Assembly (NCBI RefSeq): GCF_024213555.1
Contig: NZ_JANAVO010000001.1
Coordinates: 2,666,001-2,730,000, forward strand
Source: Allokutzneria sp. A3M-2-11 16
Lineage (GTDB): Bacteria > Actinomycetota > Actinomycetes > Mycobacteriales > Pseudonocardiaceae
Reading direction: 5' to 3'
DNA: 64,000 nt
The translations under genes and the position numbers were made by a program. This document shows positions 25,678-33,523 of this stretch, piece after piece. The stretch's first letter is position 1. Each line of letters starts with the position of its first letter. The notes below the pieces were generated by a model. The model was not told the origin of the DNA. It made no database searches and saw only the letters and a program-made list of their open reading frames with translations.

Positions 25678-26007
25678 TCAGCAGTTGCCGTCAGTACGGG
25701 CGGAGAACCCGTAGGCGCCACCGGGACCGGTCGAGCCGTTGGCGACGAAACCGAGCTTGGCGGTGCCGTGGTCGGCAACGCAGACGTAGCGGTCGTGGCG
25801 CCAGCCTGCGGACGTGTTGCCGATCATGACGTTGAGCCGGAATGGCTTGGGCGCGCAGTTGTTGTACATGTACTCCACGCCGCCACTCACCGACCGCGTG
25901 TAGTTGCTGCACGTCGCGGCGTCGGCCTCGCCGACCGAGACCAGCAGGGAAGTGGCGGCCACGGCCGTGGCGACGAGCACGGACGCGGTGAATTTTCGGT
26001 AAAGCAT
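25678..26007 (-). CDS. Small secreted cysteine-containing protein, 109 aa
   Basis: Residues 1-30 are a Sec signal peptide ('VAATSLLVSVGEADA'). The mature part of ~80 residues has four cysteines and 'YMYNNCAPKPFRLNV', similar in design to the protein at 19844-20137 (DUF6355-like). It is exported and probably disulfide-bonded; the function is unknown. It has its own strong terminator. The ribosome binding site (GAGG, 9 bases before ATG) is acceptable. Confidence 0.65.
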   Translation of the reverse strand: MLYRKFTASVLVATAVAATSLLVSVGEADAATCSNYTRSVSGGVEYMYNNCAPKPFRLNVMIGNTSAGWRHDRYVCVADHGTAKLGFVANGSTGPGGAYGFSARTDGNC

Positions 26008-26222
26008 GCAGGGGCCTCGCTTAAAGAAGAGGTGGTGGTCAGGTCGGCGAGGCTAGAAGGCTCGACCACCGCTTCGGAAATCATGATCCGCGCTGCTCGT
26101 GAATGGATATCCGCAGGTCAGTGGTCCAATTCAGCGGATTATGGGCGGTCGTGGATTCCGACGGTCGGCGTCGCGCAAAGCAGTGACTGCTGGACACGGT
26201 CACTACTCGGTGCTACTTTGTA

Positions 26223-26249
26223 GTGGTACTCAGTGGCACGGAGTACCAC
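26223..26249. promoter_or_regulatory. Inverted repeat upstream of the padR gene
   Basis: GTGGTACTC (26223-26231) and GAGTACCAC (26241-26249) form a perfect 9-bp inverted repeat 12 bases before the PadR start. It probably is the PadR operator. Confidence 0.6.
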
Positions 26250-26260
26250 CGGGAGGCTCG

Positions 26261-26587
26261 ATGGACGACTTGACGGAGATGCTGAAGGGCACGCTCGAAG
26301 GATGTGTGCTGGAAATCATCGGCAGCGAGGAGACCTACGGGTACGCCATCACGCGCCGGCTGAACGAGCTCGGCTTCGCCGACGTCGTCGAGGGGACGGT
26401 GTACACCATCCTGCTGCGACTGGAGAAGAACGGGCTCGTCCAGGTGACGAAACGACCGTCCGGACAGGGCCCGCCGCGCAAGTTCTTCGCACTCAACGAC
26501 GCGGGTCGCGCGGAACTCGCGACGTTCTGGGCGAAATGGGAGTACGTCACATCGCGGATCGACAAGCTCAGGGAGGGCGGGAGATGA
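26261..26587 (+). CDS. PadR family transcriptional regulator, 108 aa
   Basis: A PadR winged helix: 'LKGTLEGCVLEIIGSEETYGYAI' split over the first two helices, 'VVEGTVYTILLRLEKNGLV' (recognition helix and wing), and a short C-terminal helix. The ATG at 26261 follows GGGAGG; the longer in-frame reading from 26099 would cover the promoter. It represses its own operon until a ligand binds, as is usual for the family. Its stop overlaps the next start (ATGA). Confidence 0.92.
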   Translation: MDDLTEMLKGTLEGCVLEIIGSEETYGYAITRRLNELGFADVVEGTVYTILLRLEKNGLVQVTKRPSGQGPPRKFFALNDAGRAELATFWAKWEYVTSRIDKLREGGR

Positions 26588-26940
26588 ACTTCTGGGAGAC
26601 CATCACCGGCAGCGATCTCACCAGGGAATGCAAGGCGTTCGAAGTCCGGGCCGAGGCGTTGCCCACCGAGTACCGGGCGGCGTGGGCCGAGATCAAGGCT
26701 CATCTCTTCCCCTACGGGAATTTCACCGGCCGAAACCTGATGCCGATTCTCGACGGCGCACTGGGTCTGCTCGAAGAGACGGCGGCCGATGGGCAGAGCA
26801 TTCACGAGGTGCTGGGCGAGGACATCGCGGGCTTCTGCGCGGGACTGGCCGGTGGGGCGGGGGGCCGGAGTTATCGCGACCGGTGGCGCGAGCAGCTGAA
26901 CAGGAATGTCGCAAGGAAATTGGCGAAGCTGGGAGGCTGA
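26584..26940 (+). CDS. DUF1048 protein, 118 aa
   Basis: A small helical protein of the DUF1048 family: 'ECKAFEVRAEALPTEYRAAW', 'IKAHLFPYGNFTG' and 'LGEDIAGFCAGLA'. No catalytic residues or membrane segments. DUF1048 genes regularly follow a PadR gene, as here, where the ATG overlaps its stop. The function is unknown. A second DUF1048 gene follows after one base. Confidence 0.88.
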   Translation: MNFWETITGSDLTRECKAFEVRAEALPTEYRAAWAEIKAHLFPYGNFTGRNLMPILDGALGLLEETAADGQSIHEVLGEDIAGFCAGLAGGAGGRSYRDRWREQLNRNVARKLAKLGG

Positions 26941-26941
26941 C

Positions 26942-27268
26942 GTGGGTATCCGGGACATCATCGAGGGCAAGAAGCAGTGGCGGGCGCACGTGGCGCGGGT
27001 CAAGGCGCTCCCGGCGGACTACCAGATCGTCTACAAGGAGATGCAGAGGTACTTCTTCAAGGTCGGACCGGTCGACCTGACCGACGGAACCCTGCTCTCC
27101 GGCATCGTGGATTTCTTCGAGGAGGGCGTCGCCGCGGGCAAGGGAGTCCTGCAACTCATCGGCACCGACGTGGCCGCCTTCTGCGACGACCTGATCAAGA
27201 ACTCCCGCACCTACGCGGACATCTACCAGGAGTCCATCAGCGGCAAACTCGGCACCACCGAGAAGTGA
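26942..27268 (+). CDS. DUF1048 protein, 108 aa
   Basis: Paralog of the preceding protein: 'HVARVKALPADYQIVYKEMQ', 'GIVDFFEEGVAAGKGVLQLIG' and 'DVAAFCDDLI'. The GTG at 26942 lies just after the upstream stop, so the three genes are translated together. Two DUF1048 proteins side by side may form a heterodimer (inference). A hairpin terminator follows at 27275-27307. Confidence 0.88.
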   Translation: MGIRDIIEGKKQWRAHVARVKALPADYQIVYKEMQRYFFKVGPVDLTDGTLLSGIVDFFEEGVAAGKGVLQLIGTDVAAFCDDLIKNSRTYADIYQESISGKLGTTEK

Positions 27269-27274
27269 GCACGA

Positions 27275-27307
27275 AGGCCCTCCCCAGGTTTTGCCTGGTG
27301 GGGGCCT
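27275..27307. terminator. Hairpin terminator between convergent genes
   Basis: AGGCCCTCCCCAGG and CCTGGTGGGGGCCT pair with one wobble and one mismatch around a short T-rich loop, between stops at 27268 (+) and 27311 (-). Confidence 0.75.
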
Positions 27308-27310
27308 GAT

Positions 27311-27784
27311 TTACGTCTCGAAGTAGGGCGTTCCGTGGTTGTCGAAGCCGTGTTCAATCCGTAGGCGGGTCGAGGGGTGGATGTTGAGGTTCGCCAGGTC
27401 GTCGCGGGACACCCAGTGGACTTCGCTGGACTCGTCGCTCGTGCGCAGCTCGCCACCGATCAGGCGCGCGCGGAAGCAGATCGAGAACTCCTGGCGTACT
27501 TCGCCATCTGAGTAGGCGATGACGTGGGCGGGATCGGAGTAAATGCCGATGATGTCGGTGGGCTCGACATCGACGCCGGTCTCTTCCTTGATCTCACGGA
27601 TAACTGTGCGCCCGATCGGTTCCCCTACGTCCTGCCCGCCACCAGGCATTGCGTACATGTCGTTGTCGGTGCGCCGGATCATGAGCACGCGGCCGTGCTC
27701 GTCCTGGATAAATGCGGTGACGGCCACGACGATGCTGTTCGCCTGCGGAGCGTCAGGGTCCTTGTAGTGATCGGTGCGCGCCAT
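27311..27784 (-). CDS. NUDIX hydrolase, 157 aa
   Basis: A single NUDIX domain with the motif G-x5-E-x7-REVxEExG-type box in 'GQDVGEPIGRTVIREIKEE' (~50-68). It hydrolyses a nucleoside diphosphate linked to some group; the substrate is not predictable. 'MPGGGQ' precedes the box. It is followed upstream by the remnant of a DUF5919 regulator. These two families are frequent neighbours in actinomycetes, so this is probably an old pair whose regulator is now broken. Confidence 0.88.
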   Translation of the reverse strand: MARTDHYKDPDAPQANSIVVAVTAFIQDEHGRVLMIRRTDNDMYAMPGGGQDVGEPIGRTVIREIKEETGVDVEPTDIIGIYSDPAHVIAYSDGEVRQEFSICFRARLIGGELRTSDESSEVHWVSRDDLANLNIHPSTRLRIEHGFDNHGTPYFET

Positions 27785-27793
27785 ACGTTTTGC

Positions 27794-28349
27794 CTACCAC
27801 TTGGGCGGCTTGGCGGCGTCCCAGATGCCTTGGAAACTCTCGGCGTAGGTCTCGAACAGGTCGCCGCCCGACAGTCGGCGGAGGTGCAGCACAGGGGCGT
27901 GCGCCGCCACGAAGCCGTGGACATGGGTGTTGACCAGCATCTCGTCGTCGAAGCGGTAGATCGAGTTGTACAGCGTGGTCTTGTGGCATCTGATCTCCGC
28001 GACTGAGCCATCGGCCAATGGCTTGAAGAACGCCAACGCGTTGCGGACCTTGGCAGGGAGCGTGCCCTTGCCGATGCCTTCTTCTTCGCCGCGTCGAGCG
28101 ACCTCGCGGCTTGCCGGGTCGCCGAGCGCGATGCGGATCTTCACGCCCTCGTCGGCCTTGCGGCGCAACGTCTTCAGCAGGCCGGGGTTGTCCAGCAGGA
28201 ACATGCCCGCGTAGCCCGCTAGCCGAGTCGGCAAGATGCGGGCCAAGCTCCAGCCCCGATGGCTGACCAGCGGCCCCGGAGGGGCTGCCTTGAAGAAGTA
28301 AAGAAACTCTGAGCATGTGCTTCTGAGCTGGGGCTTGCCTAGTCTGGTG
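27794..28349 (-). pseudogene. 5'-truncated regulator of the XRE/DUF5919 type
   Basis: Residues read from about 28246 to 27794 match the C-terminal DUF5919 domain: 'YAGMFLLDNPGLLKTLRRKA', 'RIALGDPASREVARRGEEEG', 'TTLYNSIYRFDDEMLVNTHV' and 'HLRRLSGGDLFETYAESF'. The N-terminal helix-turn-helix half of such proteins (about 80-100 residues) is absent. The frame stays open upstream to about 28349 but without any HTH-like sequence or a start with ribosome binding site. DNA binding is therefore lost. A short protein starting at TTG 28246 could still be made. Confidence 0.7.
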
Positions 28350-28352
28350 GGT

Positions 28353-28586
28353 ATGACGGCGGCGCACGATTACGAGGAGCTCCACCACCTGGTGGACCGG
28401 TTGTCGCCTGCTCAGGTGCGGCGGCTGCGGCTGATCGTTGCGAACGATCCGGAACTGTCCGTCGCGATCACTGAGCCGTCCCGGCCTCGGCGCAGCTTGT
28501 CGTTCATCGGAACGCTCGACGCGGAACCGGATCTGGCCGAGCGGTCGGCCGAACTGGTGCGACGGAGTATGGGCGGCACTGAGTGA
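28353..28586 (+). CDS. Antitoxin-like protein, 77 aa, partner of a broken PIN toxin
   Basis: The ATG at 28353 gives a small helical protein: 'DYEELHHLVDRLSPAQVRRL' followed by a flexible tail ('PRRSLSFIGTLDAEPDLAER'). This is the usual form of antitoxins paired with PIN-domain VapC-like toxins in actinomycetes. The toxin should start at GTG 28583, overlapping the stop (GTGA), but it ends after nine codons. The antitoxin itself looks intact, so it is an orphan. Confidence 0.7.
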   Translation: MTAAHDYEELHHLVDRLSPAQVRRLRLIVANDPELSVAITEPSRPRRSLSFIGTLDAEPDLAERSAELVRRSMGGTE

Positions 28587-28712
28587 TCGTGCTCGAGTGC
28601 TCGAATCCCTGACACACCAAGACCTCTCCTGTGTCCACCAGTTCATCACCCAGTACGCCGATCTCCCGCTAGGCGCGGTGGACGCCTCGGTGACCGTGGC
28701 AACGATCGACGT
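28583..28712 (+). pseudogene. Remnant of a PIN-domain (VapC-like) toxin gene
   Basis: The expected start (GTG, 'VIVLE') overlaps the antitoxin stop, but a stop codon follows at 28612. In another frame, 28639-28710 encodes 'QFITQYADLPLGAVDASVTV', which matches the C-terminal PIN motif with its conserved Asp ('ADLPLG.. DAS'). The middle of the toxin gene is deleted and the frame shifted, so no toxin can be made. Confidence 0.65.
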
Positions 28713-28809
28713 CACTGCTGTCAAGGCGCCGCGTGGCTTTGTTGCCGAATTTCAGCACGTATTCGGCAGCGCGCCCGCAGTTCGCCGCTCAGGGCCGCAC
28801 AACACGACG

Positions 28810-28846
28810 AAGGCCCCTCGCCAGGTTTCGCCTGGTGAAGGGCCTT
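28810..28846. terminator. Hairpin with T run near tRNA-Arg
   Basis: AAGGCCCCTCGCCAGG and CCTGGTGAAGGGCCTT form a stem with mismatches at two positions; TTTT follows on the plus strand. It separates the decayed toxin gene (+) from tRNA-Arg (-), and its sequence is related to the hairpin at 27275. Confidence 0.75.
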
Positions 28847-28865
28847 TTCGCATCTTCAGAGAGGG

Positions 28866-28938
28866 TGCCCCCGGCAGGAATCGAACCTGCGACACACGGT
28901 TTAGGAAACCGATGCTCTATCCCCTGAGCTACGAGGGC
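28866..28938 (-). tRNA. tRNA-Arg (anticodon CCU)
   Basis: Read on the minus strand, a 73-nt cloverleaf: acceptor GCCCTCG pairs with CGGGGGC, D-arm 'AGCTCAGGGGATAGAGC', anticodon stem CGGTT/AACCG with loop TTCCTAA giving CCT, and T-arm 'CAGGTTCGAATCCTG'. Anticodon CCU reads AGG. CCA is not encoded (discriminator A, then CC). The 3' end points towards the decayed genes on the left. Confidence 0.95.
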
Positions 28939-29081
28939 GGGCAGTCCGGCTAGATCATACGACCGCCGTCGAGCGGGTTCGAGGGTGGGCCGCTTCGACG
29001 GTCTTGATGGGGTGGCGTTGACCCGGACGCGTGACGCGGGCCACAGTTTGGAAGGGTTGTTTCCGAACTGCGGAGGTGCCG

Positions 29082-29732
29082 ATGGAGATCGAACTGTCCC
29101 GCCGTACCCTGCTCCGCGGTGTCGCGGGGGCGAGCCTGGCCGTGGGGGCCGGGTTGTACACCGCGACGCCCGCCCTCGCCGTCCCCGCCCCGGCCATCAC
29201 CGGCTGCGCGGGCTGGAACGCGCGGCCCGCGAAGTCAACGCCGCAACTGCTCGACCACAAGCCGACCGTGCTGGTCGTGCACCAGACCGAGACCCCGAAC
29301 TCCACCGACCTCAGCAAGGCGCACGCCTTCTCGTTGGCGCGGTCCATCCAGAACCACCACATGAACAACAACGGCTGGATCGACAGCGGGCAGCAGTTCA
29401 CGATCAGCCGGGGCGGGCACGTCCTGGAGGGGCGGCACCGCAGCCTGTCCGCGCTCAAGGGCGGCAAGCAGCACCTGCTCGGCGCGCACGTCGGCGGGCA
29501 CAACACGACGCACATCGGGATCGAGAACGAGGGGACCTATCACACGGTCACGCCGCCGGACCAACTGTGGGCGTCGCTGGTGGCGATGTGCGCCTACATC
29601 TGCCAGCAGTACGGAATCAAGGTGGCGAACATCAAGGGCCACCGTGACTACAACGCGACTGACTGTCCAGGCAACAAGCTTTACAGCATGTTGCCAAAAC
29701 TGCGGCAGGACGTGTCCAAGCTGCTGGGATGA
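29082..29732 (+). CDS. Tat-exported N-acetylmuramoyl-L-alanine amidase, 216 aa
   Basis: The ATG at 29082 has CGGAGG upstream. Residues 1-36 are a twin-arginine signal ('LSRRTLLRGVAGASLAVG', 'TPALAVPAP'). The mature enzyme is an Amidase_2/PGRP domain: zinc ligands are the His of 'VLVVHQTET', the His of 'GHNTTHIGI' and a Cys/Asp in 'NATDCPGNKLY'; 'GIENEGTYH' contains the usual catalytic region. It cleaves the amide bond between muramic acid and the peptide stem in cell-wall remodelling. It stands alone between tRNA-Arg and a regulator gene. Confidence 0.9.
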   Translation: MEIELSRRTLLRGVAGASLAVGAGLYTATPALAVPAPAITGCAGWNARPAKSTPQLLDHKPTVLVVHQTETPNSTDLSKAHAFSLARSIQNHHMNNNGWIDSGQQFTISRGGHVLEGRHRSLSALKGGKQHLLGAHVGGHNTTHIGIENEGTYHTVTPPDQLWASLVAMCAYICQQYGIKVANIKGHRDYNATDCPGNKLYSMLPKLRQDVSKLLG

Positions 29733-29898
29733 CGGGCCGGGAGTTCGCCGCCGGTAACCCTCCGTTTGCCGCTCTTCCCCGACTGGGTGTCGCGCAGGAG
29801 TCCCTGACGTGGTGAGATAACCGGACCGTAACGCCGGTGGGTGATACTGCCCATCGGTAATAGCCCATGAACACGACGCGTCAGTCGGGGAGGCGTCC

Positions 29899-30546
29899 GT
29901 GATCAAAGTTCTGTTGGTTGATGACGAAGACCTGGTTCGATCCGGCCTGCGAATGATCTTGTCAAGCGCCGGTGACATCGAGGTTGTCGGGGAGTGTGAC
30001 GACGGTTGCCTGGTGGTGGACCGGGTGCGGCAACTGCGCCCGCACGTGGTTCTGCTGGACATCCGGATGCGCACCACGGACGGCCTGTCCGCCCTGCGAC
30101 GGCTGCGTGCGCTACCGGACCCACCGCGGGTCGCGATGCTCACCACCTTCGACATCGATGAGTACGTCAGCGAGGCCCTGCGCCTCGGTGCCAGCGGTTT
30201 CCTGCTGAAGGACACCGAACCCGCCCAGCTCGTCCGGGCGGTGCGAGACGTCGCGCGCGGTGGCGCGGTGCTCGATCCGGGGGTTGCCGCGCGCGTGCTC
30301 GCCGCGGTGGCCAACGGGGAGCGGGCCGCCGAGCCGGCTCGGACGTTGCTCGGATCCCTGTCCGAGCGCGAGCGGGAGGTGCTCGCGCTCATCGGGCAGG
30401 GCATGTCCAACGCCGAGATCGGTGGTGCCCTGCACCTGTCCGAGGCCACCGTGAAGGGCTACGTGTCCTCGGTGCTCGGCAAGATCGGGGCGGTGAACCG
30501 GGTACAGGCCGCGCTGGTCGCGTACCGCGGTGGGCTGATCGCTTGA
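29899..30546 (+). CDS. Orphan response regulator, NarL/LuxR type, 215 aa
   Basis: The receiver domain has 'VDDED' acidic residues, phospho-Asp in 'VVLLDIRMRTTDG' and Lys in 'LLKDTEP'. The LuxR helix-turn-helix lies at ~150-205 ('LSEREREVLALIGQGMSNAEIG', 'SEATVKGYVSSVLGKIGA'). No histidine kinase gene is adjacent. The GTG at 29899 has GGGGAGG in front. It is similar in layout to the regulator at 7988. The target is unknown. Confidence 0.9.
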   Translation: MIKVLLVDDEDLVRSGLRMILSSAGDIEVVGECDDGCLVVDRVRQLRPHVVLLDIRMRTTDGLSALRRLRALPDPPRVAMLTTFDIDEYVSEALRLGASGFLLKDTEPAQLVRAVRDVARGGAVLDPGVAARVLAAVANGERAAEPARTLLGSLSEREREVLALIGQGMSNAEIGGALHLSEATVKGYVSSVLGKIGAVNRVQAALVAYRGGLIA

Positions 30547-30553
30547 TCGGGTG

Positions 30554-30585
30554 ACCCGTCGGTCTGGCTACTCCAGGCCGACGGG
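30554..30585. terminator. Hairpin shared by convergent genes
   Basis: CCCGTCGG (30554-30561) and CCGACGGG (30578-30585) form an 8-bp stem that extends into the 3' end of the minus-strand GGDEF gene. It is a likely stop for the regulator transcript. Confidence 0.5.
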
Positions 30586-32085
30586 TTGCTCGGGAGCCAG
30601 CAGCACCCCGTCCAGCCCCGGGTGGACCTCCACGCGGTTCCTGCCCTGGCGTTTCGCCCGGTAGAGCGCGATGTCGGCGGCCGCGAACAGCTGGTCCAGC
30701 TTGGCCGGTCCAGCCGCGACGCCGATGCTCACGGTCGGCCGCTTGATGTTGCCCAGCACCATCGACCAGTCGTGGTCGTCCACCGCGGCACGGATGCGCT
30801 CGGCCACGACCGGACCCACGTTGTGCCGGTCCTCGTTGGCGTCCACGAGCAGCACCACGAACTCGTCGCCCGCCCAGCGCGCCACGAGGTCGTCCGTGCG
30901 GCACTCGCGGCGCAGCAGCTGGGCGATCTCGCGCAGCGCCGCGTCGCCCGCCGCGTGCCCCGCGTCGTCGTTGACGCCCTTGAACCAGTCCACGTCGACC
31001 AGCACCAGCCAGGGCAGCCGCCCGCGCGCCGCGGTCCGTTCCAGCAGGTGAGGGGCCGCGCGCTCCAGGCCGAGCCGGTTCGCCAGGCCGGTCAGCGGGT
31101 CTCTGGCCGCCGCTTCCTGCGCCGCCATCGCCAGGCGTTGCGCCTGGACGGCGAGCCTGCGCTGCTCCAGGGCCTGGCCCAGCCCCTCCTGCAACGTCTC
31201 GGTGGCCTTGCGGCTGGACTTGAGGCTCCTGCGCAGCGCCTCCGCCTCGCCGACCGAGTCGCCGAGGGAGTTGCAGATGTCGGCCAGGTCCAGGGAGAAC
31301 CGGAACAGCAGCGAGGTGTCGTTGATCTTCTCCGCCTCCGACACCGCCCGCGCGGCCAGCGTGCGCGCCTCCGCCAGGTCCCCGCGTTCGCGCTGGACCA
31401 TGGCGAGCACCCAGTGGCCGACCGCCTGCCCCCACCAGTCCTCGGCCCGTTTCGCCAGTTCACCGGCTTGCTTCGCGGTTTTCTCGGCCTGGTCCAGCTC
31501 GCCGATGCCCGCGAGCGACCGCGAGTAGGCGCCGAGCAGCGCGCGGTGCACGTAGCCCTCGCTGGTCAGTTCGAGGCCCTGCTCCAGCAGCACCGCCGCC
31601 TCGCCGAAGATCTGCGGCGCGGTCTCCGCGGGCGCGTCGACCGCGCGGAAGTTGAGCGTGCCGCCCAGCCGTTGCAGGCAGTGGGCGAGCGTTTGGTCGT
31701 GGCCGGAGTCCCTGGCCACCTGGACGGACAACCGCATCATGTCCAGCGCGGCGCGGCGGTGCCCGATGCCTTCGAGCAGGTAGCCGAGCATGCCGATGGT
31801 CTGCGCTGCGGCCGAGCCCTCGGGGCGCTCCGCGTCCAGTTCCGTCCAGCCCTCGGCGGCGAGTTCGAGCGCGAGCGGGATGCGGCCGAGCCGCCACGCC
31901 ACCACCGCGCGGTAGACCAGCACGGTCGCCCTGCGCCAGCGGTCACCGCCTGCGGCGGGGGTGCGCGAGACGACGTCGTCGAAGAGCGTGTTGGCCTCGA
32001 CGACGCGCCCGGAGTCCAGCAGCGACCGCACCTCGCGGTCCTGCCGCGGGATCTGTCCCGCCGCCAGCGGCTCGTCGTGATCCAC
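30568..32085 (-). CDS. TPR-repeat diguanylate cyclase (GGDEF), 505 aa
   Basis: Residues ~15-310 are Ala/Leu-rich helical repeats of the TPR type ('LAHCLQRLGG', 'YVHRALLGAYSRSLAGIGELDQAEK', split over several units). A GGDEF domain follows at ~330-495: 'DPLTGLANR' and 'RWAGDEFVVLL'. The signature reads AGDEF, a known active variant, and a product-inhibition I-site RxxD (RTDD) lies five residues before it. It would make cyclic di-GMP in the cytosol, controlled by protein contacts on the TPR part. No EAL domain. The GTG start has GAGGG upstream. Confidence 0.88.
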   Translation of the reverse strand: MDHDEPLAAGQIPRQDREVRSLLDSGRVVEANTLFDDVVSRTPAAGGDRWRRATVLVYRAVVAWRLGRIPLALELAAEGWTELDAERPEGSAAAQTIGMLGYLLEGIGHRRAALDMMRLSVQVARDSGHDQTLAHCLQRLGGTLNFRAVDAPAETAPQIFGEAAVLLEQGLELTSEGYVHRALLGAYSRSLAGIGELDQAEKTAKQAGELAKRAEDWWGQAVGHWVLAMVQRERGDLAEARTLAARAVSEAEKINDTSLLFRFSLDLADICNSLGDSVGEAEALRRSLKSSRKATETLQEGLGQALEQRRLAVQAQRLAMAAQEAAARDPLTGLANRLGLERAAPHLLERTAARGRLPWLVLVDVDWFKGVNDDAGHAAGDAALREIAQLLRRECRTDDLVARWAGDEFVVLLVDANEDRHNVGPVVAERIRAAVDDHDWSMVLGNIKRPTVSIGVAAGPAKLDQLFAAADIALYRAKRQGRNRVEVHPGLDGVLLAPEQPVGLE

Positions 32086-32158
32086 TACGCCCTCGGCATC
32101 CCCTGACCCCGGCTGACCGCGCCGTCCTTGCCCTCACCAGGCGCGATCTGCCGACAGG

Positions 32159-32812
32159 CTACCTTTCCCGTCGCTGCCCGTACCGCTCGTGGTGCACAAC
32201 GTCATGAAGTGGTAGCCGGCTACGCCATCCGTGTCGCTCCAGATCAGGGGTGTCGGCCAGCCGCTCGACCGGCCCCAGGCAGAGCCACGCCACCGGACGG
32301 ACGCGCTGCGGGATGCCCAGAAGTCTGCGCAGGAAGTCCTCGCGGTAGAAGCTCACCCAGCCGACGCCGAGGCCCTCCGCGGTCGCGGCCAGCCACAGGT
32401 TCTGGATCGCCAGGCACACCGAGAACAGCCCGGCGTCGGCGATCGCGTGCCTGCCGAGCACGGCGGGGGAGCCGCGGTCGGCGTCGTAGGTCACCACGAC
32501 GCCGAGGGAGGACTCCAGCACGCCCTCGACCTTGATCCGGGAGAAGGTCTCCGCGCGCTCGCCGTCCAGGGAGGCGGCGAAGACGCTGCGCTCCGCCTGG
32601 ACGTGGTCGCGGAAGGACCTGCGGGTGTCGCGGTCGCGGACGAGCACGAAGTCCCACGGTTGGGAGAGCCCGACGCTGGGGGCGGCGTGGGCCGCCCCCA
32701 GCACGCGGTCGAGGACGTCCGCCTCGATCGGCGCTCCGGTGAACTCGCCGCGGACGTCGCGGCGCCGGAACAGCACGTCGTAGAACTCGGCGACTTCGGT
32801 CGGTGCGGACAC
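32159..32812 (-). CDS. bluB: 5,6-dimethylbenzimidazole synthase (BluB), 217 aa
   Basis: A nitroreductase-fold flavoenzyme with BluB features: 'RRRDVRGEFTGAPI' near the N-terminus, 'AAHAAPSVGLSQPWDFVLV', 'AIQNLWLAATAEGLGVGWVSF' and 'LCLGPVE'. BluB breaks down FMN with oxygen to make the lower ligand of vitamin B12. The GTG start lies 13 bases after the stop of rpsR2, so it seems to be the last gene of the zinc-starvation ribosomal operon. That neighbourhood is unusual and suggests control by Zur. Confidence 0.9.
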   Translation of the reverse strand: MSAPTEVAEFYDVLFRRRDVRGEFTGAPIEADVLDRVLGAAHAAPSVGLSQPWDFVLVRDRDTRRSFRDHVQAERSVFAASLDGERAETFSRIKVEGVLESSLGVVVTYDADRGSPAVLGRHAIADAGLFSVCLAIQNLWLAATAEGLGVGWVSFYREDFLRRLLGIPQRVRPVAWLCLGPVERLADTPDLERHGWRSRLPLHDVVHHERYGQRRER

Positions 32813-32825
32813 CGCGTCGACGCTA

Positions 32826-33047
32826 CTACCGCCCGCCGTAGGGCAGCAGCGCCATCTCGCGGGCGTTCTTGATCGCCTTGGCGGTGGTGCGCTGTTGCTG
32901 GGGCGTGAGGCCGGTGACCCGGCGGGAGCGGATCTTGCCCCGGTCGGAGACGAACTTCCGCAGCAGCGCGGCGTCCTTCCAGTCGACCTCCTCGACGCCC
33001 TCGCGCTTGAGCAGGTTGGGCTTCTTCTTGCCGGTGAATCGCGTCAT
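32826..33047 (-). CDS. rpsR2: 30S ribosomal protein S18, zinc-free paralog, 73 aa
   Basis: '[18 protein letters not shown]', '[20 protein letters not shown]' and '[20 protein letters not shown]' are S18 hallmarks. The N-terminal cysteines of the zinc-binding form are absent. The ATG at 33047 lies 5 bases after the rpsN2 stop. It replaces the zinc-containing S18 when zinc is scarce, as part of the L28-L33-S14-S18 cassette. Confidence 0.95.
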   Translation of the reverse strand: MTRFTGKKKPNLLKREGVEEVDWKDAALLRKFVSDRGKIRSRRVTGLTPQQQRTTAKAIKNAREMALLPYGGR

Positions 33048-33051
33048 GACC

Positions 33052-33357
33052 TCACCAGCTCGACTTGCTGACGCCGGGCAGCTCGCCCGCGTGGGCCATC
33101 TCACGGAGCCGGACCCGGGACAGGCCGAAAGCCCGGAAGTACGCCCGCGGCCTGCCGTCGACGGAGTCGCGGTTGCGGACCCGGGTCGCGCTGGCGTCGC
33201 GCGGCTGGCGGCGCAGCTCCTGCTCAGCGGCCGCGCGTTCGGCCTCGGACGAACGCGGCGAGCGCAGGACCTCCTTCAGTTCGGCACGGCGCTCGGCGTA
33301 GCGGGCGACGACGAGCTTGCGCTGCTCGTTCTTGGCGATCTTGGACTTCTTGGCCAT
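33052..33357 (-). CDS. rpsN2: 30S ribosomal protein S14, zinc-free paralog, 101 aa
   Basis: A long-form S14: '[20 protein letters not shown]', then '[20 protein letters not shown]' and '[16 protein letters not shown]'. It has no cysteine; the zinc form is shorter with CxxC-CxxC. It lies 1 base after rpmG2. Under zinc starvation it allows assembly of small subunits without zinc. Confidence 0.96.
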   Translation of the reverse strand: MAKKSKIAKNEQRKLVVARYAERRAELKEVLRSPRSSEAERAAAEQELRRQPRDASATRVRNRDSVDGRPRAYFRAFGLSRVRLREMAHAGELPGVSKSSW

Positions 33358-33358
33358 C

Positions 33359-33523
33359 TCAGCGCTCCTCCTTGAACTCGACGTGCCTGCGCACGATCGG
33401 GTCGTACTTGGTGAGCCGCATGCGGTCCGGGTCGTTGCGGCGGTTCTTGCGGGTCACGTACGTGTAGCCGGTGCCCGCGGTGGACCTGAGCTTGATGATC
33501 GGCCGGATCTCGTTGCGCGCCAT
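33359..33523 (-). CDS. rpmG2: 50S ribosomal protein L33, zinc-free paralog, 54 aa
   Basis: L33 pattern '[20 protein letters not shown]' and '[20 protein letters not shown]' without the two CxxC pairs of the zinc form. The ATG overlaps the rpmB2 stop by one base (TGATG), so the genes are translationally coupled. Confidence 0.95.
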   Translation of the reverse strand: MARNEIRPIIKLRSTAGTGYTYVTRKNRRNDPDRMRLTKYDPIVRRHVEFKEER

